A DNA stretch of 64,000 bases from Mycolicibacterium aromaticivorans JS19b1 = JCM 16368 (GCF_000559085.1 NZ_JALN02000001.1:1674001-1738000); one strand, 5' to 3'; positions 55,268 through 64,000 are shown, counted from the first letter of the stretch. Numbers and translations: made by a program. The notes: generated from the sequence alone by a model not told the origin.

Positions 55268-55968
55268 GGTGGGCCGTCCCGCAAGACGTATCCGATCCCG
55301 CGGACGGTATACAGCAGTCGAGGACCGTGAGCGTCAAGCTTGCGCCGCACGGCGCTGATGTTCACCTCGACCAGATTCGGATCGTAGGCATCGAATCCCC
55401 ATATTGCGGTGAGGATCTGGGTCTTGCTCAGCACTGTTCCGCGATTTTCGGCGAAGTAATGCAGCAGCCGAAACTCGGTCGCGGTGAGCGCGATGTCGGT
55501 GTCACCGCGGCGCGCCACGACGGCCTGCGGATCGATGACCAGGTCGGCCACTGTGATCACAGTGGGGAGCTTCCCCAAGCGGCGTAGCAGTGCGTTCACT
55601 CTGGCGACCAACTCTGCAAGTACGAAGGGCTTCACCACGTAGTCGTCGGCTCCGGAGGTCAACCCGCGCAATCTGTCGTCGACTCCGTCACGAGCGGTCA
55701 TGATGACCAAGCCGGCCTTGGAACGCGAGCGCACGACATTCAGCAGGAAGAATCCATCGCGACCGGGCAGCATCACGTCGAGTATCACCACGTCCGGCCG
55801 AAAGCTTGCGAGGTCGCGTTCGAGACTGCTGCCGTCGGGTCGGCCCAGAACCCGATGCCCAGCAGCGATCAGCGCCGATTCCACGGCAACACGAATCGTC
55901 TCGGCGTCTTCCACGAGCAGGATTCGCGCGGTGCCGACCGCCATCGCGCGAGCGGTTCCGCCGCTCAT
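55264..55968 (-). CDS. OmpR-family response regulator
   Basis: A 234-residue regulator. Receiver: RILLVEDAETIRVAVESALI, phospho-acceptor Asp64 in VILDVMLPGRDG, Lys in YVVKPF. Winged-helix domain with LTATEFRLLHYFAENRG and VNISAVRRKLDAHG. Starts MSGGTARAMAVGTARILLVE; a later ATG (codon 9) is possible. Coupled to the kinase. It diverges from the DUF1800-DUF1501 operon across 99 bases that contain an 11-base-period direct repeat, likely its own binding site. Confidence 0.93.
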   Translation of the reverse strand: MSGGTARAMAVGTARILLVEDAETIRVAVESALIAAGHRVLGRPDGSSLERDLASFRPDVVILDVMLPGRDGFFLLNVVRSRSKAGLVIMTARDGVDDRLRGLTSGADDYVVKPFVLAELVARVNALLRRLGKLPTVITVADLVIDPQAVVARRGDTDIALTATEFRLLHYFAENRGTVLSKTQILTAIWGFDAYDPNLVEVNISAVRRKLDAHGPRLLYTVRGIGYVLRDGPP

Positions 55969-56027
55969 GACATGTGTCTACCAAGGATTCATGGGAGGAA
56001 GCTGTGCACTCGGTCGCGACTCGCGAA

Positions 56028-56044
56028 CTTCAGCCCACCTTCAG
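56028..56044 (+). promoter_or_regulatory. Direct-repeat box between the response regulator and DUF1800
   Basis: CTTCAG (56028-56033) and CTTCAG (56039-56044) have an 11-base period, the geometry of OmpR/PhoB dimers. It sits 24 bases before the DUF1800 start and 60 bases before the regulator start. A matching box lies upstream of the small secreted protein (53535-53551). Confidence 0.6.
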
Positions 56045-56067
56045 GTTGGGCGGCCAACGTGGCTTCT

Positions 56068-57375
56068 ATGTCGGATGAGTGGAGTACCGCGGCACGCCTG
56101 CTGCGCCGGGTCGGGTTCGGCACGACGGGGCCGCAGGTGGACGCCCTTGTCCGAGGTGACTGGAGCACCTATGTCCGGGACGCGTTGGATGCCGATCCGG
56201 AAGCGGACGCCGGGGCGCGAAATACACCCGCACCGACCTTCGCCACCCTCGAACCGGTCGGCAAAAGTGCGACGATGGCCCAGCGCAAGCAATTTCGGCA
56301 GGCGCTCGGCGAGCAGAAGGAGCAACTGTCGCAGTGGTGGATACGACGCATGCTGGCGGTGCAGAATCCCATCCACGAAAAGTTGACCCTGCTGTGGCAC
56401 AACCATTTCGCAACCTCGGCGATCAAAGTACGCAACGCGCAATGGATGCTCGCGCAGAATCAGACACTCCGCGCACTCAAGCTCGGCGACTTCCGGACCC
56501 TGGCCTACGCAATGCTGACCGACCCGGCGATGATGGATTGGCTGGACGCACAAAGCAATACAGCCAAATCCGCGAACGAGAACCTCGCTCGCGAATTCAT
56601 GGAGTTGTTCACTCTCGGGCACGGCAACGGCTACACCGAGGAAGATGTGCGTCAAGGTGCGCGCGCTCTCACCGGCTGGACGCTGCACGCGGGCGCGGCC
56701 CCCACATTCGTTCCGAAACGTCACGACTCGGGTCTCAAGACGATCCTCGGCCGCACCGCAGCCTTTGACGCTGTCGGCTTCTGCGACGCGGTCCTGGCTC
56801 AACCCGCGTCACCAGGCTACGTGTCGGGAAGGCTGTGGGGGCAGCTCGCCGGCGAAACTGCGCCGTCACCCCCGGCTCTTGCCCGGTTCGTCGATGCCTA
56901 CGGGCCCCGCCGAGATCTACGGGCGCTGACCCACTCGATCCTGACCGACGAGGAATTCGTCGGCGCCGCACCCGCCATGGTCAACACTCCGGTGGAATGG
57001 CTGATCGGCGTCGCCCGATCGCTGCACGTCCCCGTCGGTGACGATCGCGAGGTCCGGACACTGCAGCAGGCGCTCCAAAGCTTGGGCCAACAACCGTTTT
57101 ATCCGCCGGATGTCGGCGGCTGGCCGCACGGCGCAGTATGGCTGTCGACAGCGAGCGCCGGGATACGGTTTGCCGTGGCGATTGCGATGGCCAGCCGCGG
57201 CGACGTGTCCACCGTGGAGCACAGCGCTGTGGGTGACCGCATCGACGCCGCCGGTTATCTCATCGGCATCGGCCGGTGGAGCGATCGGACAGTCACTGCG
57301 CTCAAACCGCTCACCGCCCATCCCCCGACTCTGATCGCCGCCGCGGTCAACACGCCCGAATATCTGACATCGTAA
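56068..57375 (+). CDS. DUF1800 family protein
   Basis: A 435-residue protein: SDEWSTAARLLRRVGFGTTG, PIHEKLTLLWHNHFATSAIK (DUF1800 signature), NLAREFMELFTLGHGNGYTE, VRQGARALTGWTL and the C-terminal SLGQQPFYPPDVGGWPHGA. DUF1800 genes are nearly always paired with DUF1501 genes, as here (12 bases apart). It has no signal peptide, while DUF1501 has a Tat signal, so the pair may be exported together. Function unknown. The ATG at 56068 is chosen from homology; no ribosome site is clear. Confidence 0.88.
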   Translation: MSDEWSTAARLLRRVGFGTTGPQVDALVRGDWSTYVRDALDADPEADAGARNTPAPTFATLEPVGKSATMAQRKQFRQALGEQKEQLSQWWIRRMLAVQNPIHEKLTLLWHNHFATSAIKVRNAQWMLAQNQTLRALKLGDFRTLAYAMLTDPAMMDWLDAQSNTAKSANENLAREFMELFTLGHGNGYTEEDVRQGARALTGWTLHAGAAPTFVPKRHDSGLKTILGRTAAFDAVGFCDAVLAQPASPGYVSGRLWGQLAGETAPSPPALARFVDAYGPRRDLRALTHSILTDEEFVGAAPAMVNTPVEWLIGVARSLHVPVGDDREVRTLQQALQSLGQQPFYPPDVGGWPHGAVWLSTASAGIRFAVAIAMASRGDVSTVEHSAVGDRIDAAGYLIGIGRWSDRTVTALKPLTAHPPTLIAAAVNTPEYLTS

Positions 57376-57386
57376 GGAATGATGTG

Positions 57387-58580
57387 ATGCCGGAGCTCAA
57401 TCGACGCAAGTTTCTGCTCGCCAGTGCCGGCGCCGGTGTAGGTGTGCTTGCCGGCGCCACCGCCCTGAGCTGGCCTGAATTGATGCGTGCCGCCGACCAG
57501 CGCCCGCTCGCCATCGGCTCCGGGATCGCCGTCATCGTCACACTGTACGGCGGAAACGACGGCATCAACACCGTCATCCCGCACGGCGACAACGCATATC
57601 ACGATGCGCGGCCTGAATTGGCCTACGCTCCACACGAAGTGCTCGACATCGACGGCAAGCTTGGGCTGAATCCCGCGCTCACTGGACTGTCGGCGCAGTG
57701 GCGGGACGGCCATCTGGCGATCGTGCGCGGCGTCGGCTATCCGAATCCCGACCACAGCCACTTCCGATCCATGGACATCTGGCAGACCGCCTCGCCCGCG
57801 GAACCGGTCAATACCGGGTGGGTGGGCCGTTGGCTCGATGCAACCGGTGACGACCCGCTGCGTGCGGTCAACATCGGAGCAGTGCTCCCGCCGATGGCGG
57901 TCGGGGCCAAGACCACCGCGGCCGCCTTGAGCACCACCCGAACACGCTCCACGACTGCACAATTCGGTCCGCTGGTGCACGCACTTGGCACACCGGATGC
58001 GAAGGATACCCCCGCGATGGCGGCGGTGTGTGCCTCATACCGGGCGGCGCAGACGGCGGACACCGCTTTCCACGGTGTGACCGCGCCGGCCCAGAAACAG
58101 ACTAATTCGCTGGCAGGGCAGCTCGAGGTGATATCGGAGGCGATCACCTCGGGTGCACCCACCCGGTTGTACATGGCATCGTTGGGCGGCTTCGACACTC
58201 ATGCCAACGAGCGGGGCACCCAGCAGCGTCTGTTGCAGACATTCGACGCTGCAGTGACACCGTTTCTGCAGAAGATGGCCGGTGATGAGCGCGGCAAGGG
58301 CGTGGTGTGCGTGGCGTATTCAGAATTCGGGCGACGAGTACACGCCAATGCCTCGCAAGGCACCGATCACGGCACCGCGGGCCCGGTCTTCGTGGCAGGC
58401 GTACCGGTGCGCGGAGGCTTCTACGGCGACGAACCCAGCTTGACCGATCTCGACAACGGCGACCTCAAATCCACGACCGACTTCCGTGATGTCTACTACG
58501 ACGTCCTGGCGCACACGCTGGGGGCAGACCCCGCTCCATCGGTGGGGCCCGGCCGCAGAGGCATCGGGATGCTGGCCTGA
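57387..58580 (+). CDS. Tat-exported DUF1501 protein
   Basis: A 397-residue protein with a twin-arginine signal peptide (NRRKFLLASAGAGVGVLAG). The mature domain is alkaline-phosphatase-fold like: VTLYGGNDGINTVIPHGDNA, GYPNPDHSHFRSMDIWQTAS, MASLGGFDTHANERGTQQRL, AYSEFGRRVHANASQGTDHG and TAGPVFVAG. These His/Asp residues suggest a metal site. The ATG at 57387 follows AAGGA. Partner of DUF1800 in a probable operon controlled by the adjacent two-component system. Function unknown in all bacteria. Confidence 0.88.
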   Translation: MPELNRRKFLLASAGAGVGVLAGATALSWPELMRAADQRPLAIGSGIAVIVTLYGGNDGINTVIPHGDNAYHDARPELAYAPHEVLDIDGKLGLNPALTGLSAQWRDGHLAIVRGVGYPNPDHSHFRSMDIWQTASPAEPVNTGWVGRWLDATGDDPLRAVNIGAVLPPMAVGAKTTAAALSTTRTRSTTAQFGPLVHALGTPDAKDTPAMAAVCASYRAAQTADTAFHGVTAPAQKQTNSLAGQLEVISEAITSGAPTRLYMASLGGFDTHANERGTQQRLLQTFDAAVTPFLQKMAGDERGKGVVCVAYSEFGRRVHANASQGTDHGTAGPVFVAGVPVRGGFYGDEPSLTDLDNGDLKSTTDFRDVYYDVLAHTLGADPAPSVGPGRRGIGMLA

Positions 58581-58590
58581 TACCTCGACG

Positions 58591-58596
58591 TAGGGT
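58591..58596 (+). promoter_or_regulatory. Leaderless -10 box for the VOC gene
   Basis: TAGGGT ends 6 bases before the ATG at 58603 and fits TANNNT. Confidence 0.55.
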
Positions 58597-58602
58597 GAGC
58601 CG

Positions 58603-59229
58603 ATGACCGTCGCGATCGAGGAGCTCCAGGTCGCCGATTCCAGTGATTCCTGGCGCAGCGCAGGTTTCACCGTGGACGACGACGCCGTCTGCCGGATCGG
58701 CAGCCTCCGGGTGCGCCTACTCGGGCAGGGATCCGGCATCGTCGGTTGGTCATTGCGGGGTGTGCCGGCGGACGGTCACATCGACGGCATCCCGACGTCG
58801 GCGACCGAAATCCCTGCCCCCGAGCCGGCCGCGCATCCCAACGGCGTGACCGAGATCGACCACGTCGTGCTGTTGTCTCCCAACCTTTCCCGAACCGTCT
58901 CGTCCTTGTCTGACATCGGGCTCCAGCCACGCCGAGAGCGCGACGCCGAGCTCGGCGGTCAGCCGATGCGGCAGATCTTCTTCCGGCTGGGACCGGTGAT
59001 CCTCGAGGTCGTCGGCTCCCCCAGTGCGACCGCGGGCGGTCCGTCATCGTTGTGGGGCATCACGTACGTCGTCACGGACATCGACGCGACGGCGGCGTTC
59101 TTCGGAGATCACGCGCTGCGGGTGAAAGATGCCGTGCAGCCGGGGCGCCGGATCACCACACTGAAGCATCGCGATCTGGGCATGTCGGTGCGCACGGCGA
59201 TGATCTCGCCGCCTATTCTCGGCGCATGA
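58603..59229 (+). CDS. VOC-superfamily (glyoxalase-like) protein
   Basis: A 208-residue protein. The first 80 residues form a short extra domain with [20 protein letters not shown]. The VOC-fold domain covers about 84-200 ([60 protein letters not shown]). Metal ligands of the type His...Glu are partly present. Reaction unknown. It ends in an ATGA overlap with rnhA, so the two are coupled. Confidence 0.82.
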   Translation: MTVAIEELQVADSSDSWRSAGFTVDDDAVCRIGSLRVRLLGQGSGIVGWSLRGVPADGHIDGIPTSATEIPAPEPAAHPNGVTEIDHVVLLSPNLSRTVSSLSDIGLQPRRERDAELGGQPMRQIFFRLGPVILEVVGSPSATAGGPSSLWGITYVVTDIDATAAFFGDHALRVKDAVQPGRRITTLKHRDLGMSVRTAMISPPILGA

Positions 59230-59699
59230 GCTCGGAAGTCAGCGAGACGGTTGTCATCCACACCGACGGCGGCTGCCGGCCCAACCCGGGCCCCGGCGGC
59301 TGGGGTGCGGTGCTGCGCATGCGCGAACACGTCCGCGAGATGTGCGGCGGCGAGCCCGGCGCGACGAGCAACAACCGCATGGAGCTGACCGCGCCGATCA
59401 TGGCGCTGGAGGCCTTGACCCGGCCGGTGACGGTCCACCTGTACACCGACAGCACGTATGTCCGGAACGGCATCACCAAGTGGGTGCTCGGCTGGGAGCG
59501 CAACGGCTGGATGACGTCGGCGAAGCAGCCGGTGAAGAACGTTGACCTGTGGCAGCGGCTGCAGCTCGCCTGTTCGCAGCACCGAGTCGAATGGTTCTGG
59601 GTGAAGGGCCATTCGGGCGTCGCCGACAACGAGCTGGCGGACCAGTTGGCGACGCGGGGCTTGGAAGAGGCGGTCGCTGCGGCGGCGTTGGCGATCTAG
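59226..59699 (+). CDS. rnhA: Ribonuclease HI
   Basis: A 157-residue RNase H that cuts RNA in RNA-DNA hybrids. Catalytic residues: Asp14 in [16 protein letters not shown], Glu in [13 protein letters not shown], Asp in YTDSTYV, and His/Asp in [18 protein letters not shown]. Usual length for the type I enzyme. The start overlaps the VOC stop. Confidence 0.95.
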   Translation: MSSEVSETVVIHTDGGCRPNPGPGGWGAVLRMREHVREMCGGEPGATSNNRMELTAPIMALEALTRPVTVHLYTDSTYVRNGITKWVLGWERNGWMTSAKQPVKNVDLWQRLQLACSQHRVEWFWVKGHSGVADNELADQLATRGLEEAVAAAALAI

Positions 59700-60319
59700 G
59701 GCTCGAGTCGTCGGGCCAGGGCGACGACACCGGGTCCGTCCAGTTCCGTCAGGGCGCTGCGGCGACGGGCCATGGTCATGAGTAGGGCTTCACCGGGGCC
59801 GCGGACTTCGGGGCCGCGTCCGCTGGACCAGTCAAGGTCGGTCGCAACCAGCCGAACTCCGCGGGTGTACCAGCCACCACGGATCAGCGGCGCGATCTTG
59901 GTGAAGTCAAGCGCAGCGCGGAGGCGTTCGGTCGGGATGACACGAGGCAGGCCAAGTGGAAGGCGAATGTCTTGCTGATGGATCATGCACTCCACCAGCG
60001 CGATTCGCCCTCCAAAGCCGGATCCGACGCCTCGTGGTGCGGCATGCTCTCGCATGACATCGGCAATTTGCGCCCTTGAGCCGGCCGCGTAACTGCACAC
60101 ATCGGCGTTGTTGAGCAGGTCCAACTGGAGTCGATGTTCAGTCAACGCCTTGGCGAACTCGACCCGGCCGCGATCGAGGTAGGCGATCACGTGCGCGGCA
60201 ACCTCCCGGACCCGCCAGCTCCCGCACAGGCTGGGGGTGTCCCACTGCTCGCTGGTAAGGCCGCGGAGCAGATTGGCGAACTCATCGCGCTCCTGGGTGG
60301 CCAGGCTCGTCACGTCCAT
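59696..60319 (-). CDS. DinB/mycothiol-dependent maleylpyruvate isomerase-like protein
   Basis: A 207-residue protein with the four-helix DinB-like fold: [40 protein letters not shown] (a metal-ligand His in AAHV), and [15 protein letters not shown] with the second metal ligand region. Such proteins are often annotated as TIGR03083/03085 and may use mycothiol. Substrate unknown. The ATG at 60319 follows AAGGTGG; the frame to 60343 is longer by eight codons. It is convergent with rnhA and divergent from the HNH gene. Confidence 0.84.
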   Translation of the reverse strand: MDVTSLATQERDEFANLLRGLTSEQWDTPSLCGSWRVREVAAHVIAYLDRGRVEFAKALTEHRLQLDLLNNADVCSYAAGSRAQIADVMREHAAPRGVGSGFGGRIALVECMIHQQDIRLPLGLPRVIPTERLRAALDFTKIAPLIRGGWYTRGVRLVATDLDWSSGRGPEVRGPGEALLMTMARRRSALTELDGPGVVALARRLEP

Positions 60320-60363
60320 CAGTGCCACCTTCGCATCGGCCAAAACTTGTCGGTGCGCCGGAG

Positions 60364-60369
60364 TAGTCT
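60364..60369 (+). promoter_or_regulatory. Leaderless -10 box for the HNH gene
   Basis: TAGTCT fits TANNNT and ends 7 bases before the ATG at 60377. The LexA-type box begins two bases after it. Confidence 0.6.
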
Positions 60370-60370
60370 T

Positions 60371-60386
60371 TCGAACATGAGTTCGA
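60371..60386. promoter_or_regulatory. SOS (LexA) box over the HNH start codon
   Basis: TCGAACATGAGTTCGA matches the mycobacterial SOS consensus TCGAAC-N4-GTTCGA at all positions. The ATG is inside the spacer, so LexA would sit on the transcription and translation start. Confidence 0.85.
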
Positions 60387-61738
60387 TCGCTCTGGTATTA
60401 GAGGCTCTCGACAATGCTGTCGAAGCCTTGGCCGCGGTCGATCTCGAGATGCTCGAAGCGCCGGAACGGTTTGTGGTGCTGGAGCGGTTGGAGACCGCGG
60501 GTCGGCGTCAGGTAGCGCTGTCGCATGCGCTCGTCGCCCGGCTGGAGCGGTTCGAGGGCTGCCCGCCGGTACCGATCACGCTGGCCGATGTGCTGCGGAT
60601 CAGTCCTCGGGAAGCCAAGCGCCGCATCCGCGACGCCGAGCAGTTGGCGCCGCGGCGAGCGTTGACCGGTGAGCCGTTGCCACCCATGCTGCCCGAGACG
60701 TCGAAGGCCTGGCATGCCGGCGAGTTGGCTGGCGAGCATGTGCAGGTGATTCAGAAGTTCTTCCGCGATCTGCCTGAGCATGTGCCGGCGATCGAGCGGG
60801 AGAAGGCCGAACGCACACTGGCGCAGAAGGCTACGGCGTTGCGGCCCGATCAGTTGGACAAGGTCGCGCACCGGTTGGCTCTGCACCTCAATCCCGACGG
60901 GACGTTCTCGGATGAGGACCGTGCCCGCAAGCGCGGGTTTGTCTGGTGCGGCGGTCAAGGCGTGGACGGCATGAGCGTCGGCCGGCTGATCGCCGACCCG
61001 GAGCTGCGATCCGAACTCGACGCGTGGCTTGCGAAATTCGCCGCGCCCGGAACGTGCAATCCCGCAGAGGAACGTCCTACGACGACTCCGACCGAGGAGG
61101 TGGCTGAACGGGATGCCCGCAGTTATGCCCAGCGCCAACACGACGCGCTCAAAGCCCTGGTACGCGGGCAGCTCGGAGACCCGAAATTCGGGCAGCACAA
61201 CGGTTTACCGGTAACGGTGATTGCGACGGCCACCGTGCACGAGCTTCAGGCCAAGACCGGGCACGCGGTAACCGCAGGAGGAACGCTGCTGCCGATCCCC
61301 GACCTGATCCGGATGGCCAGCCATGCCTATCACTACCTCGCCCTGTTCGACGGCGTCGATGGCCGCGCGCTGTGGCTCGGCCGCACCAAACGGATCGCCA
61401 CCGGCGACCAGCGAATCATCCTGCACGCCAAGTGCCGTGGCTGCACCAGGCCCGGCTGCGACGCCCCCGGCTATCACAGCGGGGTGCACCACGCCGCCAA
61501 GGACTGGGCCAAAGGCGGCCTCACCGACATCGACGACCTCACCCTGGCCTGCCCGCCCGACAACCAACTCGTCGAGACCGGCGGCTGGACCACTCGGCAA
61601 CTGGCAGGCGGAGACACCGAGTGGATACCGCCGCCGGGGTTACCTATGCTGCGCGGCGGCGTCAACGACTACCACCATCCCGAGCGGCTGCTGGGCGATG
61701 ATCGACCGCCCGACGGAGCGGATGACGACGCGGCCTAA
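60377..61738 (+). CDS. DUF222/HNH endonuclease, 13E12 family
   Basis: A 453-residue protein. An N-terminal DUF222 (13E12) helical domain (SIALVLEALDNAVEALAAVD; LADVLRISPREAKRRIRDAE; HVQVIQKFFRDLPEHV) is followed by a C-terminal HNH nuclease domain: CRGCTRPGCDAPGYHSGVHH, AAKDWAKGGLTDIDDLTLAC and HPERLL-type end. The family is encoded by the REP13E12 repeats of M. tuberculosis, several of which are LexA-controlled. Here a perfect SOS box overlaps the start, so induction by DNA damage is expected. Start ATG 60377 fits a leaderless transcript. Confidence 0.9.
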   Translation: MSSIALVLEALDNAVEALAAVDLEMLEAPERFVVLERLETAGRRQVALSHALVARLERFEGCPPVPITLADVLRISPREAKRRIRDAEQLAPRRALTGEPLPPMLPETSKAWHAGELAGEHVQVIQKFFRDLPEHVPAIEREKAERTLAQKATALRPDQLDKVAHRLALHLNPDGTFSDEDRARKRGFVWCGGQGVDGMSVGRLIADPELRSELDAWLAKFAAPGTCNPAEERPTTTPTEEVAERDARSYAQRQHDALKALVRGQLGDPKFGQHNGLPVTVIATATVHELQAKTGHAVTAGGTLLPIPDLIRMASHAYHYLALFDGVDGRALWLGRTKRIATGDQRIILHAKCRGCTRPGCDAPGYHSGVHHAAKDWAKGGLTDIDDLTLACPPDNQLVETGGWTTRQLAGGDTEWIPPPGLPMLRGGVNDYHHPERLLGDDRPPDGADDDAA

Positions 61739-64000
61739 CTCGGCGACTCGAGTTCCACGTCGCCCGGTTCCTTGTCGGGTCGCAGGCCACGCCAGCTCGG
61801 GTGACGCAACCGACCGTCGGACGTCCACTCGCCGAAGCGCACCTCACCGACCAGTTCGGGCCGAACATAGGTCACGCCCTTGGCGTCCATTCTGGAAAGT
61901 GCTGCAGTGAAGGGTGATTCGTCGGTGTGCAGCGGCGCCAGGATCTTCTTGAGCCGAGTCAGCTCCTTGTCGGAGAACCCGGTGCCCACCCGGCCGATGA
62001 ATCGCAACCCACCCTCGGCGGGGATGCCCAGCAGCAGCGCACCGATGCCGCTGGAGCGTCCGCCGTTGCCCTCGCGCCATCCGCCGATGACGGCCTCCTG
62101 CGTGTTCCAGTTCTTGTCCTTGATCCACGCCGCCGACCGCCGGCCCGGTTGATACGTCGAATCCCACTTCTTGGCGACCACACCCTCCCACTTCTTCGAG
62201 CGGGAGAACTCCAGTGCCTCCGGACCGTCACCGTCGAGCAAAGGTGGCACGATGAGATCGGTTCCCTCGGCGAAGGTTTCGAGTATCTTCCGGCGGTCGC
62301 GGTACTTGGCCTTCAGCAGTGAGCGCCCGTCGAGCCGCAGAATGTCGAACGCCCAGAATTCGATCCGAGTGGCGCGCACCCGGTTCTGCATCTCGCCGAA
62401 GTTCGGCACCCCGTCGGCATCGAGTGCCACCACCTCCCCGTCGAGGATGACGTCGTGGTCGGCGAGATCCTTCGCCAGCGAGCGTAATTGGGGATAGTCA
62501 GCGGTCAGGTCTCGTCCGCTGCGTGACTGCGCCCGCAGCTGTCCGTCAGAAATCTCGACCAGCAACCGATACCCGTCGAACTTGCCCTCGAAGGCGTACT
62601 CCGCCGCGGTCAGCTTCTCCACCGACCCCAGCGTGGCCAGCATCGGCGAGTAGTCCTGCAACCGGGGTGTCGGCTGTTCCTTCATCCGGTGCGCCAGCCA
62701 CTGGTCGCCCTTGGTCTGAATCAGGGCGTAGCGTCCGGAGATTCGTTGGCCGTGGAGGTCGACGATCACCTCACCGCCCTTCTCCGCGCCGGAGTCCCGG
62801 AACTTCTCGGCGTCATAGGTGCCGGAATCCCAGATGATCACCTTGCCGCCGCCGTACTCCCCTTTCGGAATGTCACCCTCGAACGTCCCGTACTCCAGCG
62901 GGTGATCCTCGGTATGCACCGCGAGACGGTTGACGGCCGGGGTGTCCGGCAGATTCTTCGGCACCGCCCACGACACCAGCACGCCGTCGTGCTCCAGCCG
63001 GAAGTCGTAGTGCAGCCGCCGCGCATGGTGTTCCTGGATGACGAACGTGTTGTTCTGCCCGACCGCAGGCGTCGCCTTGGGCACCGGCTCCGGCGTCTTG
63101 GTCGCATCGCGCATGCTGCGGTATGTGGTCAGCCGATCATGCTTGGGCACGTCGTCGTCCAGCCCGGCCAGCAGATCGCCCTGCTCGGCGACCCGCGCCA
63201 GCACCTCGTGGTACTCCAGGTGCCGCAGCGCAGGATCGCCGATCTCATCCCACGTCCGCGGGGCGGCAACCGTCGGCGTATCCCGGCCGCGAAGCGAATA
63301 CGGCGCGATCGTGGTCTTGGAGCCGTTGTTCTGACTCCAGTCCAGAAAGATCTTTCCGGCCCGAAGGCTCTTGGTCATCGTCGCGGTGACGAGCTTGGGC
63401 ATACTCTTCTCGAGCTGTTCAGCCACCCGGCGGGCCACCACCACCGCCCCGCTGCTACTGACCGGATCGGCCAGCGGCGCATACAGATGCAGCCCCTTGC
63501 TGCCGCTGGTGAGTGGGTAGACCGTCAGCCCGATGTCGTCCATCAGCTCGCGCACGGCGTTAGCCACCTCGCACAGCTGCGGCATGGTCACGCCTTCGCC
63601 CGGGTCGAGGTCGAACACCAAACGTGTTGCCGGGCCGATCTTTCCGTTCGCGGTGAACCGCCACTGCGGCACATGGACTTCCAGCGACGCCTGCTGCGCA
63701 ATCCACGCCAATCCCGTCGGGGTCTCGATGATCGGGTAGGTGGTGCTACCCGACCGGTGGTCCACCGTCGCGCGCTCCAGCCACCCCGGCGCCGAACTGG
63801 CCAGCTGCTTTTCGAAGAATGCGGGTTCGCCGACGCCGTTGGGCCAGCGTTTCCGGGTGACGGGCCGCCCTGCGATATGCGGCAGCATCACGTCGGCGAT
63901 GGTCGTGTAGTAAGAGAACACGTCGGCCTTGGTGGTGCCGGTCGACGGGTAGAGCACCTTGTCCGCGTTGGTGAGCACCACGCGCGGTCCTCGCGTCGCC
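61735..64000 (-). CDS. ligD: Multifunctional NHEJ ligase LigD (5' end beyond the window)
   Basis: At least 755 residues, cut by the right window edge a few codons before the likely start (frame open to 64000). Domains in order: POL (primase-polymerase; NADKVLYPSTGTTKADVFSY, RLVFDLDPGEG with metal-binding Asp residues, SGSKGLHLYAPL), phosphoesterase (FVIQEHHARRLHYDFRLEHD, HTEDHPLEY) and C-terminal ligase (nucleotidyl-lysine in FEGKFDGYRLL; VLDGEVVALD; EGVVAKKWDSTYQPGRR). This POL-PE-LIG order is the mycobacterial one. With Ku it repairs double-strand breaks by end-joining; ku is expected beyond the edge. It is convergent with the HNH gene (4-base overlap). Confidence 0.96.
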   Translation of the reverse strand, partial: ATRGPRVVLTNADKVLYPSTGTTKADVFSYYTTIADVMLPHIAGRPVTRKRWPNGVGEPAFFEKQLASSAPGWLERATVDHRSGSTTYPIIETPTGLAWIAQQASLEVHVPQWRFTANGKIGPATRLVFDLDPGEGVTMPQLCEVANAVRELMDDIGLTVYPLTSGSKGLHLYAPLADPVSSSGAVVVARRVAEQLEKSMPKLVTATMTKSLRAGKIFLDWSQNNGSKTTIAPYSLRGRDTPTVAAPRTWDEIGDPALRHLEYHEVLARVAEQGDLLAGLDDDVPKHDRLTTYRSMRDATKTPEPVPKATPAVGQNNTFVIQEHHARRLHYDFRLEHDGVLVSWAVPKNLPDTPAVNRLAVHTEDHPLEYGTFEGDIPKGEYGGGKVIIWDSGTYDAEKFRDSGAEKGGEVIVDLHGQRISGRYALIQTKGDQWLAHRMKEQPTPRLQDYSPMLATLGSVEKLTAAEYAFEGKFDGYRLLVEISDGQLRAQSRSGRDLTADYPQLRSLAKDLADHDVILDGEVVALDADGVPNFGEMQNRVRATRIEFWAFDILRLDGRSLLKAKYRDRRKILETFAEGTDLIVPPLLDGDGPEALEFSRSKKWEGVVAKKWDSTYQPGRRSAAWIKDKNWNTQEAVIGGWREGNGGRSSGIGALLLGIPAEGGLRFIGRVGTGFSDKELTRLKKILAPLHTDESPFTAALSRMDAKGVTYVRPELVGEVRFGEWTSDGRLRHPSWRGLRPDKEPGDVELESPS

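Overview
The window is a GC-rich chromosomal stretch of a mycobacterium, most likely a rapidly growing environmental species (Mycolicibacterium type). It carries an MspA-family porin, which slow growers of the tuberculosis group lack. It also carries mycobacterial marker genes: mprAB-pepD, perM, the Rv0948c-type chorismate mutase, ligD, a 13E12-type HNH protein and cobF. Gene order follows M. tuberculosis Rv0938-Rv0984 in inverted orientation, with lineage-specific insertions. These comparisons come from memory of the families; no search was run.

Layout. 1-7.5 kb: SAF-domain membrane protein, small secreted protein, mscL, MspA-type porin (mspC-like), a 52-residue acidic ORF behind a perfect CRP-type site, moaB2, and the envelope-stress set pepD-mprB-mprA, then rpmF. 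7.7-16.1 kb: a tightly coupled catabolic operon (AtuA-like, fadE13, accD2, accA2, fadE12, echA7) behind one promoter with a palindromic operator. 16.2-27.2 kb: a frameshifted DUF1707 gene, a repeat-rich secreted protein, a VWA/MoxR-ATPase pair, purH-purN, a DUF4333 protein, perM and its DUF5336 partner. 27.4-38 kb: two luciferase-like flavin/F420 enzymes, a thiolase-like protein without the usual catalytic residues, sucCD, an M23 endopeptidase, uvrD1, and chorismate mutase preceded by a Phe/Tyr-rich leader peptide with alternative hairpins. 38-48 kb: acyltransferase-SGNH protein, gabD-type dehydrogenase and pgi with overlapping divergent promoters, SDR, fpg-type glycosylase, holin-like protein, cobF, MFS, DUF2231. 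48-64 kb: AraC regulator, F420 oxidoreductase with a KstR-type box, enoyl-CoA hydratase, SRPBCC protein, propionyl/acetyl-CoA synthetase, a two-component system flanked by its probable target genes (small secreted protein; DUF1800-DUF1501), VOC protein, rnhA, a DinB-like protein, an SOS-controlled HNH protein, and ligD running off the right edge.

Main discoveries proposed. (1) A transcription attenuator in front of chorismate mutase: a 20-codon leader with the run F-F-Y-G-Y, a terminator hairpin and a competing antiterminator pairing. (2) A shared direct repeat CTTCAG-N5-CTTCAG linking a two-component system to the genes on both of its sides. (3) KstR-type, LexA-type, CRP-type and MprA-type sites placed precisely on promoters. 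(4) Mutually exclusive gabD/pgi leaderless promoters. (5) A natural MspA variant with altered pore-lining charges. Many genes have a TANNNT box 6-8 bases before the start codon, the signature of leaderless transcripts.
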